Source: Jaltomata sinuosa (taxonomy: Eukaryota > Streptophyta > Magnoliopsida > Solanales > Solanaceae). From it: a stretch of DNA of 64,000 nucleotides. The notes under the pieces were generated by a model. It was not told the origin of the DNA, searched no databases, and was given only the letters and a program-made list of their open reading frames with translations. The position numbers and the translations under genes are program-made. Positions 22,641-34,780 of this stretch are shown here, piece by piece. Position 1 is the first letter of the stretch. Each line of letters starts with the position of its first letter. The DNA lies in the NCBI GenBank assembly GCA_003996215.1, contig QJPP01001848.1:248001-312000 (forward strand), read 5' to 3'.

Positions 22641-22865
22641 ATCTGATGCCAAAGTTGTTCAAAACCAATGACATATCTGATGCCAAAGCTAAGAAAAAAA
22701 CCAATGACATATCTAATGCCAAAGCTAAGTAAAAACCAATGACATATATAATTCCAAATTTGTTCAAAACCAATGACATATCTGATGCCAAAGCTATAAA
22801 AAAAACCAATGACATATCTAATGCCAAAGCTATTTTGAAAAGCAAAAGACATATCTGATGCTATG
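22641..22865. repeat. ACCAATGACATATCTGATGCC minisatellite in LTR C
   Basis: About seven tandem, slightly diverged copies of a 35-40-bp unit built on ccaatgacatatctgatg plus 'ccaaagct' and an A-rich or 'tgttcaaa' linker. Confidence 0.9.
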
Positions 22866-23509
22866 CAATTCAAAGTCATAATCTGAAGGCTTAGCTTAGC
22901 CATAGCTCAAATATTGTTTTTCATACCAAATTCATACTTGAAGAATCATACATGCAGTTTCATAAGTTCTTAAGTGCCATGATAGCTAATCATGCTAATT
23001 TCCTCTTGAAAATATGTAAATTCATGGGTTCGTGATAGAAATCCACTTTCATGTTTGGGATTTCAAAATCAATGAAAGAATCATAATCAAATCATGAATA
23101 ATCAATAAGAAACCATGAATTTAAATATAGAAACTGATTTTCTAAACTTTCCCCAATTTTTGTTCAAAACCCTAGTTTCATAACTTAATAATTCAAATTC
23201 ATGAGTTGGGGATTTTGGGCACAAGGGTGGAAGAAACCCATTGCTAAAGACCCACATACCTTAGCTGAAGATTACCCACTTCAATGGAAAAGATTTGGAG
23301 ACTTGACTTGGAGCTTGGAGACTTGAGCTTGAAGAGGGATTTTCCTTCATGGGAGGAGAATGAGGAACTTGGGATGAACTTAGGGTAATATGGGTGAAAA
23401 CCCTTCTAAAATAGTCAAAATGACTTCACTTAATACATAATAGGGTGGGAAATAACCAAACTGACCCTGGGATTTAATGGGGAAAAAGCTAGAAAATGGT
23501 CAACTTACA

Positions 23510-23950
23510 GTAACCACGACTCAGTCTACGAGTCGTGATCTGAATGACGAGTCATCATTTGCCATTCGTAGAACTCAGGCTGGAATCTTGGGCTGCAGAT
23601 CCATTTTTATGGGTCAACAGGACAGACCCGTGGAATGGATCACAATTTGTCGAATGGAGTCATAGAACTCAGGTTGCCAGGTTGACTCGGTCAAAACATG
23701 ACTCAAGACTACGGCTCGTCGTTTGGATGATGAGTCGTAGACTTAACTCGTAGTTCCTGAAGGGAATTTGGGAAATGTCATCCCTCTGAAGACTTTCCAT
23801 GAGTTAACATGTCGGATCCATAATTAAAACTACGGACTGTAGAGTGGACTCGTGGATCCTGACCGTCTGCATCCTTGATTCTAGGAGTGCCTTCCACGAA
23901 CCATGGTTCCAACCATGACTCGTGGTTGGACTCGTAGACCCTGAATCATG
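23510..23950. repeat. ACGAGTCGT/ACTCGTGG word cluster in LTR C
   Basis: Repeated words in both orientations: cacgactcag (23516), ctacgagtcgtgatc (23526), tgacgagtcatc (23546), tcgtagaactcagg (23566), catgactcaagactacgg (23697), gatgagtcgtagac (23728), ttaactcgtag (23742), ggactcgtgg (23846) and catgactcgtggttgga (23913). The cluster lies upstream (minus strand) of the TATA-like element. Confidence 0.75.
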
Positions 23951-24005
23951 GGAAATTTCTGAATTTTTCATCTTGGATAGCTGGATACATGTACGGGGTG
24001 TTACA

Positions 24006-24788
24006 GATTTGGTGCAAGTACAATGTTTAGTCTTGCACTCCATTTGTAGGCTGTAAAGGCTCATTTGTTTCCACAACTTCAAAGTGCAGTTCTTCTTCAG
24101 TTCGTTGGACTTTTTCCTTCACTTGTGTTCGCAAGTGGCCTTTTGCACTTTACAGATGACGTCTTTTGACTTGGCTTCTTTCCTTAGCTCATCACTTGGG
24201 TTTTTGCCTTTATTTATTACATTTTAGGTCAAAATCCTTGTCTTCATCAAATCTTAGGAATTCCTGCACATAATAGGTTAAGGACATAAATTCCATTGAC
24301 CAAGCATATTATTGAGGTAATAATTCATGCTTAAGATCTAAGCAAATTGATAGATTACTAACTTATCAAACCACCAAACTTAAACTATTTCTCGTCCTCA
24401 AGACACTAACTAGAGCAATGGGTGGAATCAAACATCAAAGATAAGGGATCATACTAAGACTACTATGACTCAAACAAAACAATTTAAACAAAAGACTAAA
24501 AACAAAGAGACTCAAACAAAAGCACTAATCACAATTGGTACCACCATGAGCATAAGGCAATACAAATTATTTCAAAATACTTTTTAGAAAACTTCACTTT
24601 TTCATTCAAAATCAGGGAACATTTTTACTTAGAACAAAATAAATTAGCATCTCAAGTCATTGACCTTAACTTATCAAAACTTGGCTCAATTTCACATCAC
24701 AACTTGTCGCATGCAATCTCCCTAATTGAGATCAAGACTTCAACACGTTACCCAAGGTTGTAATGCCACTCACAATAAGAAAGAATCT
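24006..24788 (-). mobile_element. Athila fragment L (3' internal region plus truncated 3' LTR)
   Basis: 24369-24788 matches, as a reverse complement, the 3' internal region of element E (about 40020-40432), ending in the polypurine-like 'gtttaagtttggtggtt'. The LTR begins TGATAAGTTAGTAATC at 24368 and runs left to 24006, where LTR C interrupts it. Its upstream part holds AGTGCAA/TTGCACT words (24010-24150). No coding sequence. Confidence 0.75.
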
Positions 24789-27321
24789 TGTCATGCCCCA
24801 TTTTTTTCGCAAATGATGGGACTTATACGTGACAACTCTTTTAGGATAAAAGGGTAAAGAGTTGTCACCAAATCAATTAAGATGTGTTAGGGCGCCATTC
24901 TACGATTAAATTTATTTTAAGGTCTATGTTACTAGAAATTGGGTAAGCATTCAAATTACCTCGAAAGAAAGGTGTTAAGCACCTTTCGGGGTCCATAAAT
25001 ATGGGTCCCTGCTAGATTTATTTATTATGTAAAATTAAGTAATAAATAAAAGGTCGATAAAATAAAAAAGTATACACATTCATACAAATAAACCTTTATT
25101 TTAAAATAAGTTGGTTAAACTAAACCAATTTAATTATTAATAAAATCTAGGTAAAAAAGAATTAAGCATGCGAATTTCATTCTTAAAAAAATAAATAAAT
25201 AGATAATAAAAAATCAGATAAGCGAGAAGACAAAATTGACAAAATAATATAAGAAAAGATCTAATTACTAGGTTATTTAATTAATACTACCCCAAGCATA
25301 ATATAATATAAGAGTTTAACAAAATAAAATTGCAAAACCTTTTATTGGGGAGTAAATGCTCAACCTCGTGCAAAGTCTTAAAGAAGATCTCTTAGTCAAA
25401 GTGAAATGACTATCGAGCTATAAGTGTATCATGTCGATCACTCCCTATGTAGAAGGAAAGTAGGTTGAGGGAGGGTTTTTTAAACCTAACAGGATCACTC
25501 CATGCAACTAAATTAATACTTCGCAACGCAGTTGAGGATTTCTCAGATCAATCACCGAGTAAAGACTATCATCTCCAACTACCCACCTACATCGATAAAA
25601 GCGCACTAAAAATTTATAAATCTAGCATCCCTTAAGAATATCTACCATTCCTAGACTAATGTCCAAGAGGAATAGGACTTTCTATTTTCGATATGATTCT
25701 AGACAAATGAAATCCTAAGGTTATTAATCAGACTCGAGATTAAATGTCAAACAAAATAAGCAGGACTTTAGCAATTAAAAAATCAATGTCTCATATAAGC
25801 CTCTGGATTAATTAAGGGTAATAGGCGATCAAAGCACACTTTGAACAATTAATGATCAGACCCGATTAAACTTATGAGCGTGATATCTAATGATTTTGGA
25901 CTATAGTAATGTACTGAAATGATCAATTAATATAAAAGCTTACAGGCATACTGCCAATTGGAAGACAAGGAAACATAGGACTAATTAATTAGATCCTATA
26001 GGCATACCACCTAACTGGTTATGAGTGGATTAACACACTAAAAATATTTTGTTACCTATATCCTAGAAGTATGTTGAAATTGTTTTAATCCTACATGCAT
26101 GGCATCTAGGTATTTTTGATTAATATGCTACACTTATAAATATAGGCAGGATTTCTAGTATATTAAATCAAAAGTTTGTACAAGTATGCAGTAAGTGCAT
26201 TCTCTATAGGCAGGATCTCTAGTGCTAAGAATTAACATGCTGAAAGTTAGACAACCTACGAACATGATTTCTAGATGTAAAGATTAGTGAATTAGACATG
26301 CTGAAAATTAATTTGAAAATCCTATAGACATGTTTTGTGATGATCAGATATTATATACTGGAGCTCTAATCCCAAAAAACATGTATGATTTATAAGATTC
26401 TAATAGGAGTGACATCTAACTGCTTAAGAGTCGATTAACATGCTGAATTTATTAGTTAGAACCTACGAGCAGAATCTCTAATTATTCAAAGGGGCAATTA
26501 ACATGCTGTAATTAGTTTATGGTCCTATAGACATGGTTTCTAGACAAATATTGTTATGTTCAAATGTTCTGAAAATTATCATATAAACATGACTTCTAGT
26601 TGTTAAAATAGACATGTTGAAAAATCAATTAGTAAGCCTATAAGCATGATTTCTAGATTCAAACGTTAGCGATTTAGACATGCTGAAGATTGATTACCTA
26701 TAGATATGCTTTCTATGTGAAATTTATTAAGTCAATATGCTGAAAATTATTTAAAGGAACCTATAGATATGATATCTAGGTAAAATTTATTAACTACAAT
26801 ATGCTGAAAATTAATTAATTCATATAGCCATATTTTCTAGTATTGCAAAAAAATATAGCAAGTCGCACATACATTCCCCTTCCACCATAGTAGCCCCTAA
26901 ATATTTTATTATCATATCAAAGTTTATACATAATTATTACATACCCAAATGAATAAATATAATTAACAAAATAAATCAGAACTAGTAGGATCTATCTAGC
27001 CTTAAGGTTTTTCCAAACTCCGGGCAACTCTTCATTATTTCCAACCCATACTCCCAAAAAGAGCCTGTCAAAATGCATAAACAAAGAATCTGGAGAATCC
27101 TAGTGCAACACATAAAACTAACCCTTGACATGCCAATTTTTTGAGAACCTCAAGAGTCCTAGGACACGATTATGTCAAGGGATAGGGATGCATTAGGACC
27201 CCGTATTCAACTAAATAACACGAAGACAAACCAAGGAAGATTCATTGTAGTCATGTAAACTAACAAACAACCAATGAAACTAAGAGTTAACTAGTTTTCA
27301 CAAATAACAAAAGCCTTATGA
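24789..27321 (+). mobile_element. AT-rich LTR M (Ogre/Tat-like), interrupted by element D
   Basis: Starts TGTCATGCCCCATTTT. The block 'ggtgttaagcacctttcgg' near 24970-24990, preceded by 'aaattacctcgaaagaaa', is typical of long LTRs I associate with the Ogre/Tat group in dicots. The region is very AT-rich, has no open frame and carries a large ~60-bp minisatellite. It ends at 27321, where LTR D starts; its remainder is not in the window. The clade assignment is from memory and uncertain. Confidence 0.45.
25940..26850. repeat. About 16-unit ~60-bp minisatellite in LTR M
   Basis: Diverged units built on 'cctatagacatgatttctag' followed by 'attaacatgctgaaaattaa'. Clear units begin near 25992, 26088, 26203, 26250, 26319, 26459, 26522, 26581, 26636, 26696, 26758 and 26820. 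Spacing is 50-75 bp. Confidence 0.8.
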
Positions 27322-28016
27322 TGTAATGACCCTTCCGGTTATTTACACGTTTTTGCCATTATTGTACTATTAGAGCTTGCCTGTAGAGGCCCCAAGTTAT
27401 ATATGGCTTGTTGGGACCGGTAGTTCGGTGCCTAGGTCGTTTGTTTGGTATTTTTGGCCGTTCCTTGATTTAGAACTTTAGACTTTTTAAATCCTTGACT
27501 TCAGTCAACATTCTTGGTGAACATTCTTGGAATCGAATTCCAACAATTCCATTAGCGACGGAGCATCGACTTTGGTCTAGTAGGACCTTTGGTTGAAATT
27601 CGGAAGCTTTTTAGCTTGGAATTCTCTCTCATTCTGTGTTTTTAGGACTGTTGGGCTTGTTTGGTTGACTTTGGTCAATATTTGGAGAAGACAACCCCGG
27701 ATGGAAATTCTGTCAGTGTTGTTAGCTCTGGAATGCCAAGTTTGTGATAGTTGGTTAGTGGTTTTGGGTCCTGGGTAAGCCGAGCTCATTTTGGAGGTTT
27801 GGTTGGCGTTAGTTAGTGTTGACTTGGGCGAACATTCCTCTGAGATAACCTCGCATGGAAGTTTCATCAATTTTGTTGAGTCTGGAATGTTATTTCAATT
27901 CTAATAGCACTATTGGGTTTTGAGTATTGATTTCTGATTGTTCTCGGAATGCCCCATAGAATTTTAGAAAGTTGCAGATTTTGCTATTGCAGGGGCATGC
28001 CTCATGCCTTAATCTT

Positions 28017-28215
28017 GATCGCGATCTCTTTTCCTCGCGAATGCGATAAATAAGCTAGTCCATTGCTCTTCGGGATCGCGATGTACCTTGTTGTGATCGT
28101 GATAAAGCTTCTCCCCCTTTGTTCTTTGTGACCAAATAGCTAGTCCTCGCGATCATAATGGCCTAGCTAGCGTGGTACTCGTGACAGTGAAGGGTTCCTT
28201 CGCCGATCGCGATGA
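28017..28215. repeat. ATCGCGAT word cluster, 5' LTR of D
   Basis: ttgatcgcgatctc (28016), ctcgcgaatgcgata (28035), gggatcgcgatgta (28070), tgtgatcgtgataaag (28092), ctcgcgatcata (28145), cgtgacagtgaagg (28180) and cgatcgcgatgaaag (28204). It ends about 15 bp before the TATA box. Confidence 0.85.
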
Positions 28216-28230
28216 AAGACCCCTGGGCAG

Positions 28231-28238
28231 TATATAAG
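28231..28238 (+). promoter_or_regulatory. TATA box of 5' LTR D
   Basis: TATATAAG follows 'ccctgggcag' and precedes 'ctcctaacttcatcttcttc'. The same arrangement recurs at 34773 in the 3' LTR. Confidence 0.75.
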
Positions 28239-29309
28239 CTCCTAACTTCATCTTCTTCACTCTAAATCAATTTCTCCATTGATAATAGATCCAAGCTTGC
28301 CTAAGCACTATTTTGACTCAATTCTTGGTGTTGGGCTGCAAATTTCTTGGCCTTGATCGTTCCTCCATCGTTATTGGTAAGTTTTATCCGCTTAAATCCG
28401 TTAAATTCATCTCCTTTGATTCATAAATTATTCTTGAAGTGGCTGGCTATTTTGAGCCATTTCCCTTGGTTAAATTTCTTCAAATTATGGGCATGCACTC
28501 ACGAAAGTATGGTGATCGTTGTGCACTTCTTCATTTCTTGTTTTGGATTGCGAGGCCCATGGGCCCATCAGTGACCCGAATTTTGACCCAGCTCTTACAA
28601 TAAAGTTATGTATATCATTGGTATTGTTTTGACGCTTAGATTATATTGTTGGTAGCATTTTTGTGATTCAGAGCTACCCAGAGCAGTTCGAGCTTGGACG
28701 ATATCGTTGCCGCAGCTAGTCGTTAGATGACAGGTCAATTATGGTTTCCCCTATCTAGACTCTGCATAGATAGACTATAACTTCTCTAATTAGTATCCTT
28801 GGGTGGGTTGTTTTAGGTTGGTACCCAAGACCTTGCCCGTCTTTTCTGTCGATTTATTTCATACGTTGATTCTAGTATTCGTGTAGTATTGTATATTACC
28901 CTTGTGGTCCCGTATGGCCTTGTATTGACTCTGGAACATAGATGGTGGGTTTGTTTGGAATGTCCGCGAGTCCCAGACATAGAGATATCCTTCTAGGCTG
29001 GTTATGAATGTTGTAGAGCTGTTGAGCCTGTGTAGGGCCTATAGGAATGTTTATGAGCCATTTTGGGCTACTCTATTGTTTGCGAGGATATTATACATGA
29101 AAAAGGTTTTCCCTGCATGTTTTACTACTGATTTGTCTTTGGGACTACTATAAATGATTTTCCAAACTTTGCATGGCCCTAAGGGCCCATTTTTGATAAT
29201 ATGACTTCGAATGGGTTTTGAAACTGACTTTTATGAAACCTCTTGGAATATAGAGGATATTATGATGATTTGATTACTGGTTTTCATTATGATAGTAGGC
29301 TCGGATGGC

Positions 29310-29530
29310 CATAGCGCTAGACATTATTTTCTATTGATTTAGACTCAGATATGAGCCGAGCACCCTGTCTAGGGATTTTGACACTTGATTTCTGATTTAG
29401 ACCCGAAAACACTTCGGGCACCCTTTTATAAGGGTTATTGAGATTTGACTACTTTTTTACACTCAGATATGCTATGTGCACCCTTGATGAGGGTTATTGA
29501 TACTTGACTACTGATTTAGGCTCAAATCGA
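29310..29530. repeat. GGGCACCC minisatellite in LTR D
   Basis: Three to four ~60-bp units containing 'gggcacccttttataaggg', 'ttgacacttgatttctgatt' and 'agactcagatatgagc' variants. It is partly repeated at the same place in LTR D 3' before the truncation. Confidence 0.7.
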
Positions 29531-31005
29531 ATCCAGGCATGTACCATGTGATCCCAATTGTTGAGATATATTGAGTTTCGTATAGTATGTGGTCTATAAG
29601 TAGACCTCCATGGACCCTACAATTTTGTAGCAAGTGCTATGGGCCGAAGGTAACTGGAGGGAGGGGTGTACGATGAAGCAAAGGTACTCGAGATAATTCC
29701 TTCCATGGATCCTGTCTCTATTGGGCCTTTAGGGTATCAGAGGGGTTGACATACGACACTGTGATCATACCTGGTTCCAGATTCATCATATCATATCATC
29801 ATGCATATTTCACTTGAATTTCACCGTTGTTTGTTGTGTGTTCAGTGTATTCTCCGGTTGTATGGGCGGCCATAGGGATTGTAGGTAGATTATATTACTC
29901 CTATTATTTCATAAAGCTAGTTGTCATCCTTGGTTATTGTGGATTGGTAAGTATTAGCCTGTTGAGGCTTCGATTATTGGACTCTGAGATTGTTGATGGG
30001 CTAGTGGGTCCCATATTTCTGAGATACTAATTGTGCAACTTTCTCAGTGATTGTCGGGTATTGATTCCTATTTTTATCCTGGCTTGATTAGCAGATTTGG
30101 ATACTTGTGGGTTAGTTATTCCATCTTAGGCTTGACTAGTAAGTTTATTACGTCTATTTTATATTGGTATTTGATATCTTAGGCATGTTTCTGTTAGTAT
30201 GTGATTTCTAGTTTAATTGTTGTCTGGATTCCCTTCTTTCCCGTTATTTTTGAGGTTACCAGTATATATCCCATCTCTTAAAATTCTCCTTATATATATA
30301 CTGTTGTTGCAAGGATCCTAGGTGCGTCCTTCTTCCTTCTTTCACCTGTGTTTCTATGTATGTATATCTTCTATGCTAGCATGTTTTACTTGTAACTCTT
30401 GGTTGATTATTCTTGTGCTAGTTCCTTGTGCTTCCTCTTTGTTTTACGTGACTATCCCTTTGATTTCTGCTTATTATTGCTTTTATATTTTATATGCGCT
30501 CAGTCAGACGATTATGCCTACTGGGTACCCGTTGCTTAGCAATTGGTGTTCATACTAAACTAATGCATCTTTCTGGTATAGATATTAGTTGAGCTTTTAT
30601 TGTTGATCACGTTGGAGACTCTTGTAGCTTTTGGATATTCGAGACTAGGGTGAGCGCCTTACGGTCGGGGCTTTACCATATCTCATCTTTTGTGCTATTA
30701 CTCTTTGTATATTTGGAGACAGTTGTACTTATCATTTTGTTACTTCTAGCACTTGTATTGTATTAGAAGCTTCTGTACTATTGATACTAAGTCTTGGGGT
30801 TGGAGTAGTTTCTTTATGTATATATTTAGGTTATTTTCTTCCTGTTATCTATCTTTATATTTTTCTTCCATTTATTTCTTCTTATTGTGCGTATTAGTTG
30901 GGTAGTAGCACACTTACTAATCATTCTGAGATACGGGAATTAGTTCTCCTAGTGGGGAGGGGGGGTTGTATGTGCCATCATGACTTGAGAATTCAGCCCG
31001 TGATA

Positions 31006-31022
31006 GCTTGGTATGAGAGCTC
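31006..31022 (+). other. Primer-binding site of element D (tRNA-Met type)
   Basis: gcttggtatgagagctc, one base off TGGTATCAGAGC, directly after the LTR end. Confidence 0.8.
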
Positions 31023-31221
31023 TAGGTTCATCGGTGTCATGGTACAGAAGCAAGTGTCTAAGTAGAGTCTCGTGGATCGGTATGATGACGTGCGTATTCT
31101 ATCTGCATAAGGCTATATGTCATTTTTAGGAAAGGTTCCATCTTTTTGGCTCCTTATCGTGCATTCCTTGATCTATTGACTTCTAAACTTTAGTTTTTTC
31201 ATTCCTTCTTAGTTACCTAAG

Positions 31222-32279
31222 ATGAGTTCTATAGCAATTAGTGTCGAGGCTTATGTGCTTATTACTTCAGTGCTTCCGCCAGCGCTAGGACTTCAGAGTG
31301 ACAATTCACCATATAAGATAGGAGGTGTGGGACCAGCCTAGCCTTCAATTAGATTCATGGCTACCCCAGTTCTTCAAGACACCGTGGCTAGGACTATGAG
31401 TCCTCCAGTAGGTGTTTCAGTACCCAATTCTATGAGCGGTGCTCCAATTAGGGTTGAGCTCCCAGTTCTACAATAGGGTTGTATATCGGTGTTAGACTAT
31501 GAAGTGAGATTTCACAAGATGATTAGGCATACTACTAGGACTGTGCCTTTAGAGTTTGATAGGGTTCAGAGCTTTGTTGGAGGTTTGATTTTACGGCTCT
31601 ATTTGCTAACTGAGCACTTGGTTACAGTTGGGATGACCTACCTTCAAGTAGTGGATCATGCTTAGGCTATTGAGGGTTTGTGCCATGAGGCTTATGGGGG
31701 TAGTTCTATGAGACATCGTTGCCAGGACAGTTTTTGTGGTTCCCAGACTCGAGGTAGGGGATTCTCTTCTAGAGATTGGTTCTATTGCTTCTTGTTTCTA
31801 CCAGGCCAGTTTTAGTTACTCCGTAGGTTTCAGAGGGTGGTGGTACAAGGCATGTTGAGCTTAGAAGGCATGGTATGGGTCATATTCTTCGAGGTTTGCT
31901 TTCAGGATATGCAGGCCATGGTGGCCAATTAGGTTTAGTGGGATCTCCTCGCCCGTATATACCTAGTGAGAGTTGTTTTCAGTGTGGTGATCGTGGGTAC
32001 TTTTCTAGGGATTGTCCCACGATCCCATCTTCAAGTTAGTAGGGTCAGCATATATTATCTCCTAGGGCTTCAGTACCATCGGCTAGAGGTGGAGTGCAAG
32101 GTAGTAGGGGTGGTCCCCTAATAGTTAGATATGGCTTTCGGGCCAGTGGTTCAGGTAAAGGTTGTCGGTACAGTGAGCATGGACACTTTGCTAGGAATTT
32201 CCCCATGATTTTGTATCCCGGTCAGTCTAGTTATTATGATTGTGGAGAGATTGGTCACCATTATAGAGATTATCCCTAA
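31222..32279 (+). pseudogene. Gag remnant of element D with three damaged zinc knuckles
   Basis: The first ATG after the leader is at 31222. Fragments such as DYEVRFHKMIRHTTRTVP and RVQSFVGGLILRLYLL (31490-31610) are from the capsid part, shortened and shifted. At the C-terminus three CCHC-like units follow in one frame: SCFQCGDRGYFSRDCP (31971; His to Tyr), GCRYSEHGHFARNFP (32160; two Cys lost) and YYDCGEIGHHYRDYP (32235; two Cys lost). A stop lies at 32040 between the first two. Gag binds the element's RNA and forms the particle; this copy cannot. No protease or pol follows. Confidence 0.8.
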
Positions 32280-33859
32280 TGAGGGATGGTTGAGCATTCA
32301 GTTTTGACTACTCCATCCAAAGTTATACCTCGTCAGTATGATGCCCCTCTTGGTGGGCCCGAGGTAGAGGTTTCTAATATCATTGCTCCAAGTAAGGCTT
32401 TTGTTACCTTTGACTTGTGATATTATTGTTCGTGATGTGATTCCCTCCCTTCTATCATTTATTTGCTCATATGCCTACCTGCTACTTATTTAGTTGTTTG
32501 ACTACCTGAGTTGTAGTGTTTATGTGTTGTTTTTTTTGGTAGTTTATTCCTTAGTAGTGGATGAGGGTGAGTTATCCTTGTGAGGTATTTACTTGGAGTC
32601 GTAGCTCATGGGTAGTTCTTGTTAGTCTCTTTTCTGGTTGGTTTATCTTCTTGTTCCATTGTGACTCTAGCCTTGTGTTGGGTCTTCCTTGTTGAGCGCT
32701 CTTAGAGGGTTGTTGCCTAGGATATTATCTAACATTTGCTAGAAGTCCTTGTGTTGGTTTGGTATTACCGGTGGTTGTGTTGTAGTGTGAGCTTTTATCC
32801 TAAGTTGAGAGGTGTTGGTTATGCTAGTGAGCATGGTTTGGTTTTGTTTTTTGGGTGATTAGAGTCGACCCTCCTAGTTGGGTTAGTTTAGGAGGTTGGC
32901 AGATATGTGGGTTATTCCCATAGTCTTCCTCTGTTTCTTGTCTTATTGGGTTGTATTATTGGTTTAGAAGGTTGGCAGATATGTGAGTTGTTCCTTGGTT
33001 CATTTGCTTCCAGTCGATTTAGATTTGGCACAGTTCAGCGGTTTTGGGTTTGTTCTACAGTTTGGGAGTTTCGTCATGAACACAGGGTGTTCATTCTTGC
33101 CTTTCCTAACCCTGGTAGGCAAACTTCAGTCAGGTTTAGATGGGTTGATCAGTTGGGTTCAGTTATTGAGGTTGATATTAGCAAAAGTGATCGTTCACTA
33201 GTTGATGGTCAGTCGGGGTAGGTAACTCCAGTTTTCATAGTGTGTTATTTGGGTTAGCGTTTTAGGTGTCGAAGGATAGTAGGCTACTACTTGACTTTGA
33301 AAAAGTTCGAGTAAAAAAAGGGTGACTTCATTTATGGTAGAGTATAAGCGGGAACTATGGATATCCGGTATGTCAGTTGATACGTCGAGGGTGGTTTGTG
33401 TGTTCGACTTACATGAAGCTTCCTGTTTATGGTACAAAAGGATTCAGATTAGAATAAAGGGGTTATGCGAATCAACGGGTTCATGAGTTAGAGTTTAGGG
33501 TTGATGGCTTTTCTGATAAACTTCGTTCTGGTTTTTGAGGATTCGGGTTTGGGGAGTTGATGACCTTGGTTCTCTAGTTTTGGTGTTTGGTCGGTGCTTT
33601 TCAGTTGTGTTTTTGGAGGTTCAGTTGGGTTGGCAGACCCTTGGAGTTTGGAGTTTAAGTTTGGAATCTAGATTGTCTAGGGTGGAGTTTTAGGCTTGGT
33701 TTCTTTGTTGGTTCTGTTCTGTTGGGTGCCATCAAATCTAGGAGGCTACCCGGGTTGTCCGAGAGAGCAGTGCGGGGTTTGTATCTGCTGTTCTTTTGAT
33801 CTCTAGTCCTTCCTTCATTCCTAACTTTCGGGAACGAAAGTCTTTTTAGTAGTGGATGG
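32280..33859 (+). other. Element D internal DNA without pol
   Basis: 1.58 kb between gag and the 3' LTR. The first 120 bp still resemble the gag-protease linker (TPSKVIPRQYDAP). The rest has no protease, reverse transcriptase or integrase motif in any frame. 'ggaggttggcagatatgtg' occurs at 32891 and, as 'agaaggttggcagatatgtg', at 32966. Just before the LTR 'tttcgggaacgaaagtc' marks the usual post-pol block. The element is thus gag-only. Confidence 0.6.
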
Positions 33860-34547
33860 TGTAATGACCCTTCCGGTCATTTATGCATTTTTGCCTTTCT
33901 TATACTGTTATAACTTGCCTGTAGTAGCCCCAAGTCATATATGGCTTGTTGGGACCAGTAGTTTGTAGCCCGAGCCATTTGTTTGGTCTTTTTGGTCGTT
34001 CCTTCTTTTAGAGCTTTAGACTTTTGAAATCATTGACATCAGTCAACATTCTTGATGAACGTGCTCAGAATCAAATTCAGACAGTTCCGCTAGCTTTGGA
34101 GCATGTAATTTGGTCTAGTAGGACCTTTGGTCGGGATGCGTAAGCTATTCTGCTTGGAATTCTCTCTCATTCTGTGATTTCAAGCCAGTTGGTCTTGTTT
34201 GGTTGACTTTGCTCAACATTCGGAAAGACGGCCTCGGATGGAAATTCAGTCAGTGTTGTTAGCTTCGAAATACCAAGTTTGTGTTAGTTAGTTAGTGTGT
34301 TCGGGTCCCAAGTGAATTGAGCTCATTTCGCAGGTTTTGTTGGTGTTAGTTAGTGTTGACTTGGGTTAACATTCCTCTGAGATGACCACATATACAAGTT
34401 TCATCGATTCCGTTTGGTACAAAAAATTATTTCCACTCTAATAACACTATTGGTTTTTGAGTATCGGTTTCTGATTATGCCTGGAATGCTCCATAGAATT
34501 TTAGAAAGTTGTAGAATTTTTTGTTGCAGGTGCAGGCCTCAGGCTTT

Positions 34548-34755
34548 AATCGCAATCGCGATTGTGATCCATTTTCCTTGTGATCGCGATGAAGCACTTG
34601 GTCCCTTGCTCTTCTCCATCGCGATGTTCCTTGTCGCGACCGCGATGAAGCTTCTCCCCTTTTGCTCTTTACGACTGCATGTATAGTCCTCGTGATCACG
34701 ATGGTCTAGCCAGCGTGGTCCTTGCGACCGCGAGGGGTCCCTTCGCGATTGTGAT
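34548..34755. repeat. ATCGCGAT word cluster, 3' LTR of D
   Basis: cgcaatcgcgattgtgatcc (34550), gtgatcgcgatgaag (34579), catcgcgatgttcc (34618), tcgcgaccgcgatgaag (34634), cgtgatcacgatgg (34691), gcgaccgcgagg (34724) and cgcgattgtgataaag (34744). More copies remain intact here than in the 5' LTR. Confidence 0.85.
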
Positions 34756-34772
34756 AAAGAACCACTGGGCTG

Positions 34773-34780
34773 TATATAAG
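34773..34780 (+). promoter_or_regulatory. TATA box of 3' LTR D
   Basis: TATATAAG after 'ccactgggctg', at the same position as in the 5' LTR. Confidence 0.75.

Larger units (their letters stand above)
21765..24005 (-). mobile_element. 5' LTR of element C
   Basis: Read on the minus strand it starts TGTAACACCCCGTACATG (24005) and ends GGGGCGTAACA (21765), about 2.24 kb, followed by a primer site and gag. It contains a word cluster (23510-23950), a TATA-like TTATGTATTA (complement of 23431-23440) and a minisatellite (22641-22865). Short open frames over the minisatellite are translated repeats, not genes. Confidence 0.85.
27322..31005 (+). mobile_element. 5' LTR of element D (Tekay type, ~3.7 kb)
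   Basis: Begins TGTAATGACCCTTCCGG and ends near 'cagcccgtgata' at 31005, next to a primer site. The second copy starts at 33860 with the same sequence. It contains a word cluster (28017-28215), a TATA box (28231), a leader with 'cttaaatccgttaaattc' (28390), minisatellites (29310-29530) and the 'gattatgcctactgggtacc' block near 30510. No gene inside; the short open frames are not conserved between the two copies. Confidence 0.85.

Noticed and set aside
22571..22903. Open frames with IRYVIGF and DMSLV repeats.
   Set aside because: They are translations of the LTR C minisatellite in two frames and therefore not genes.
25940..26850. CRISPR-like array.
   Set aside because: Repeats are diverged, spacing varies without unique spacers, and the setting is a plant LTR; it is a minisatellite.
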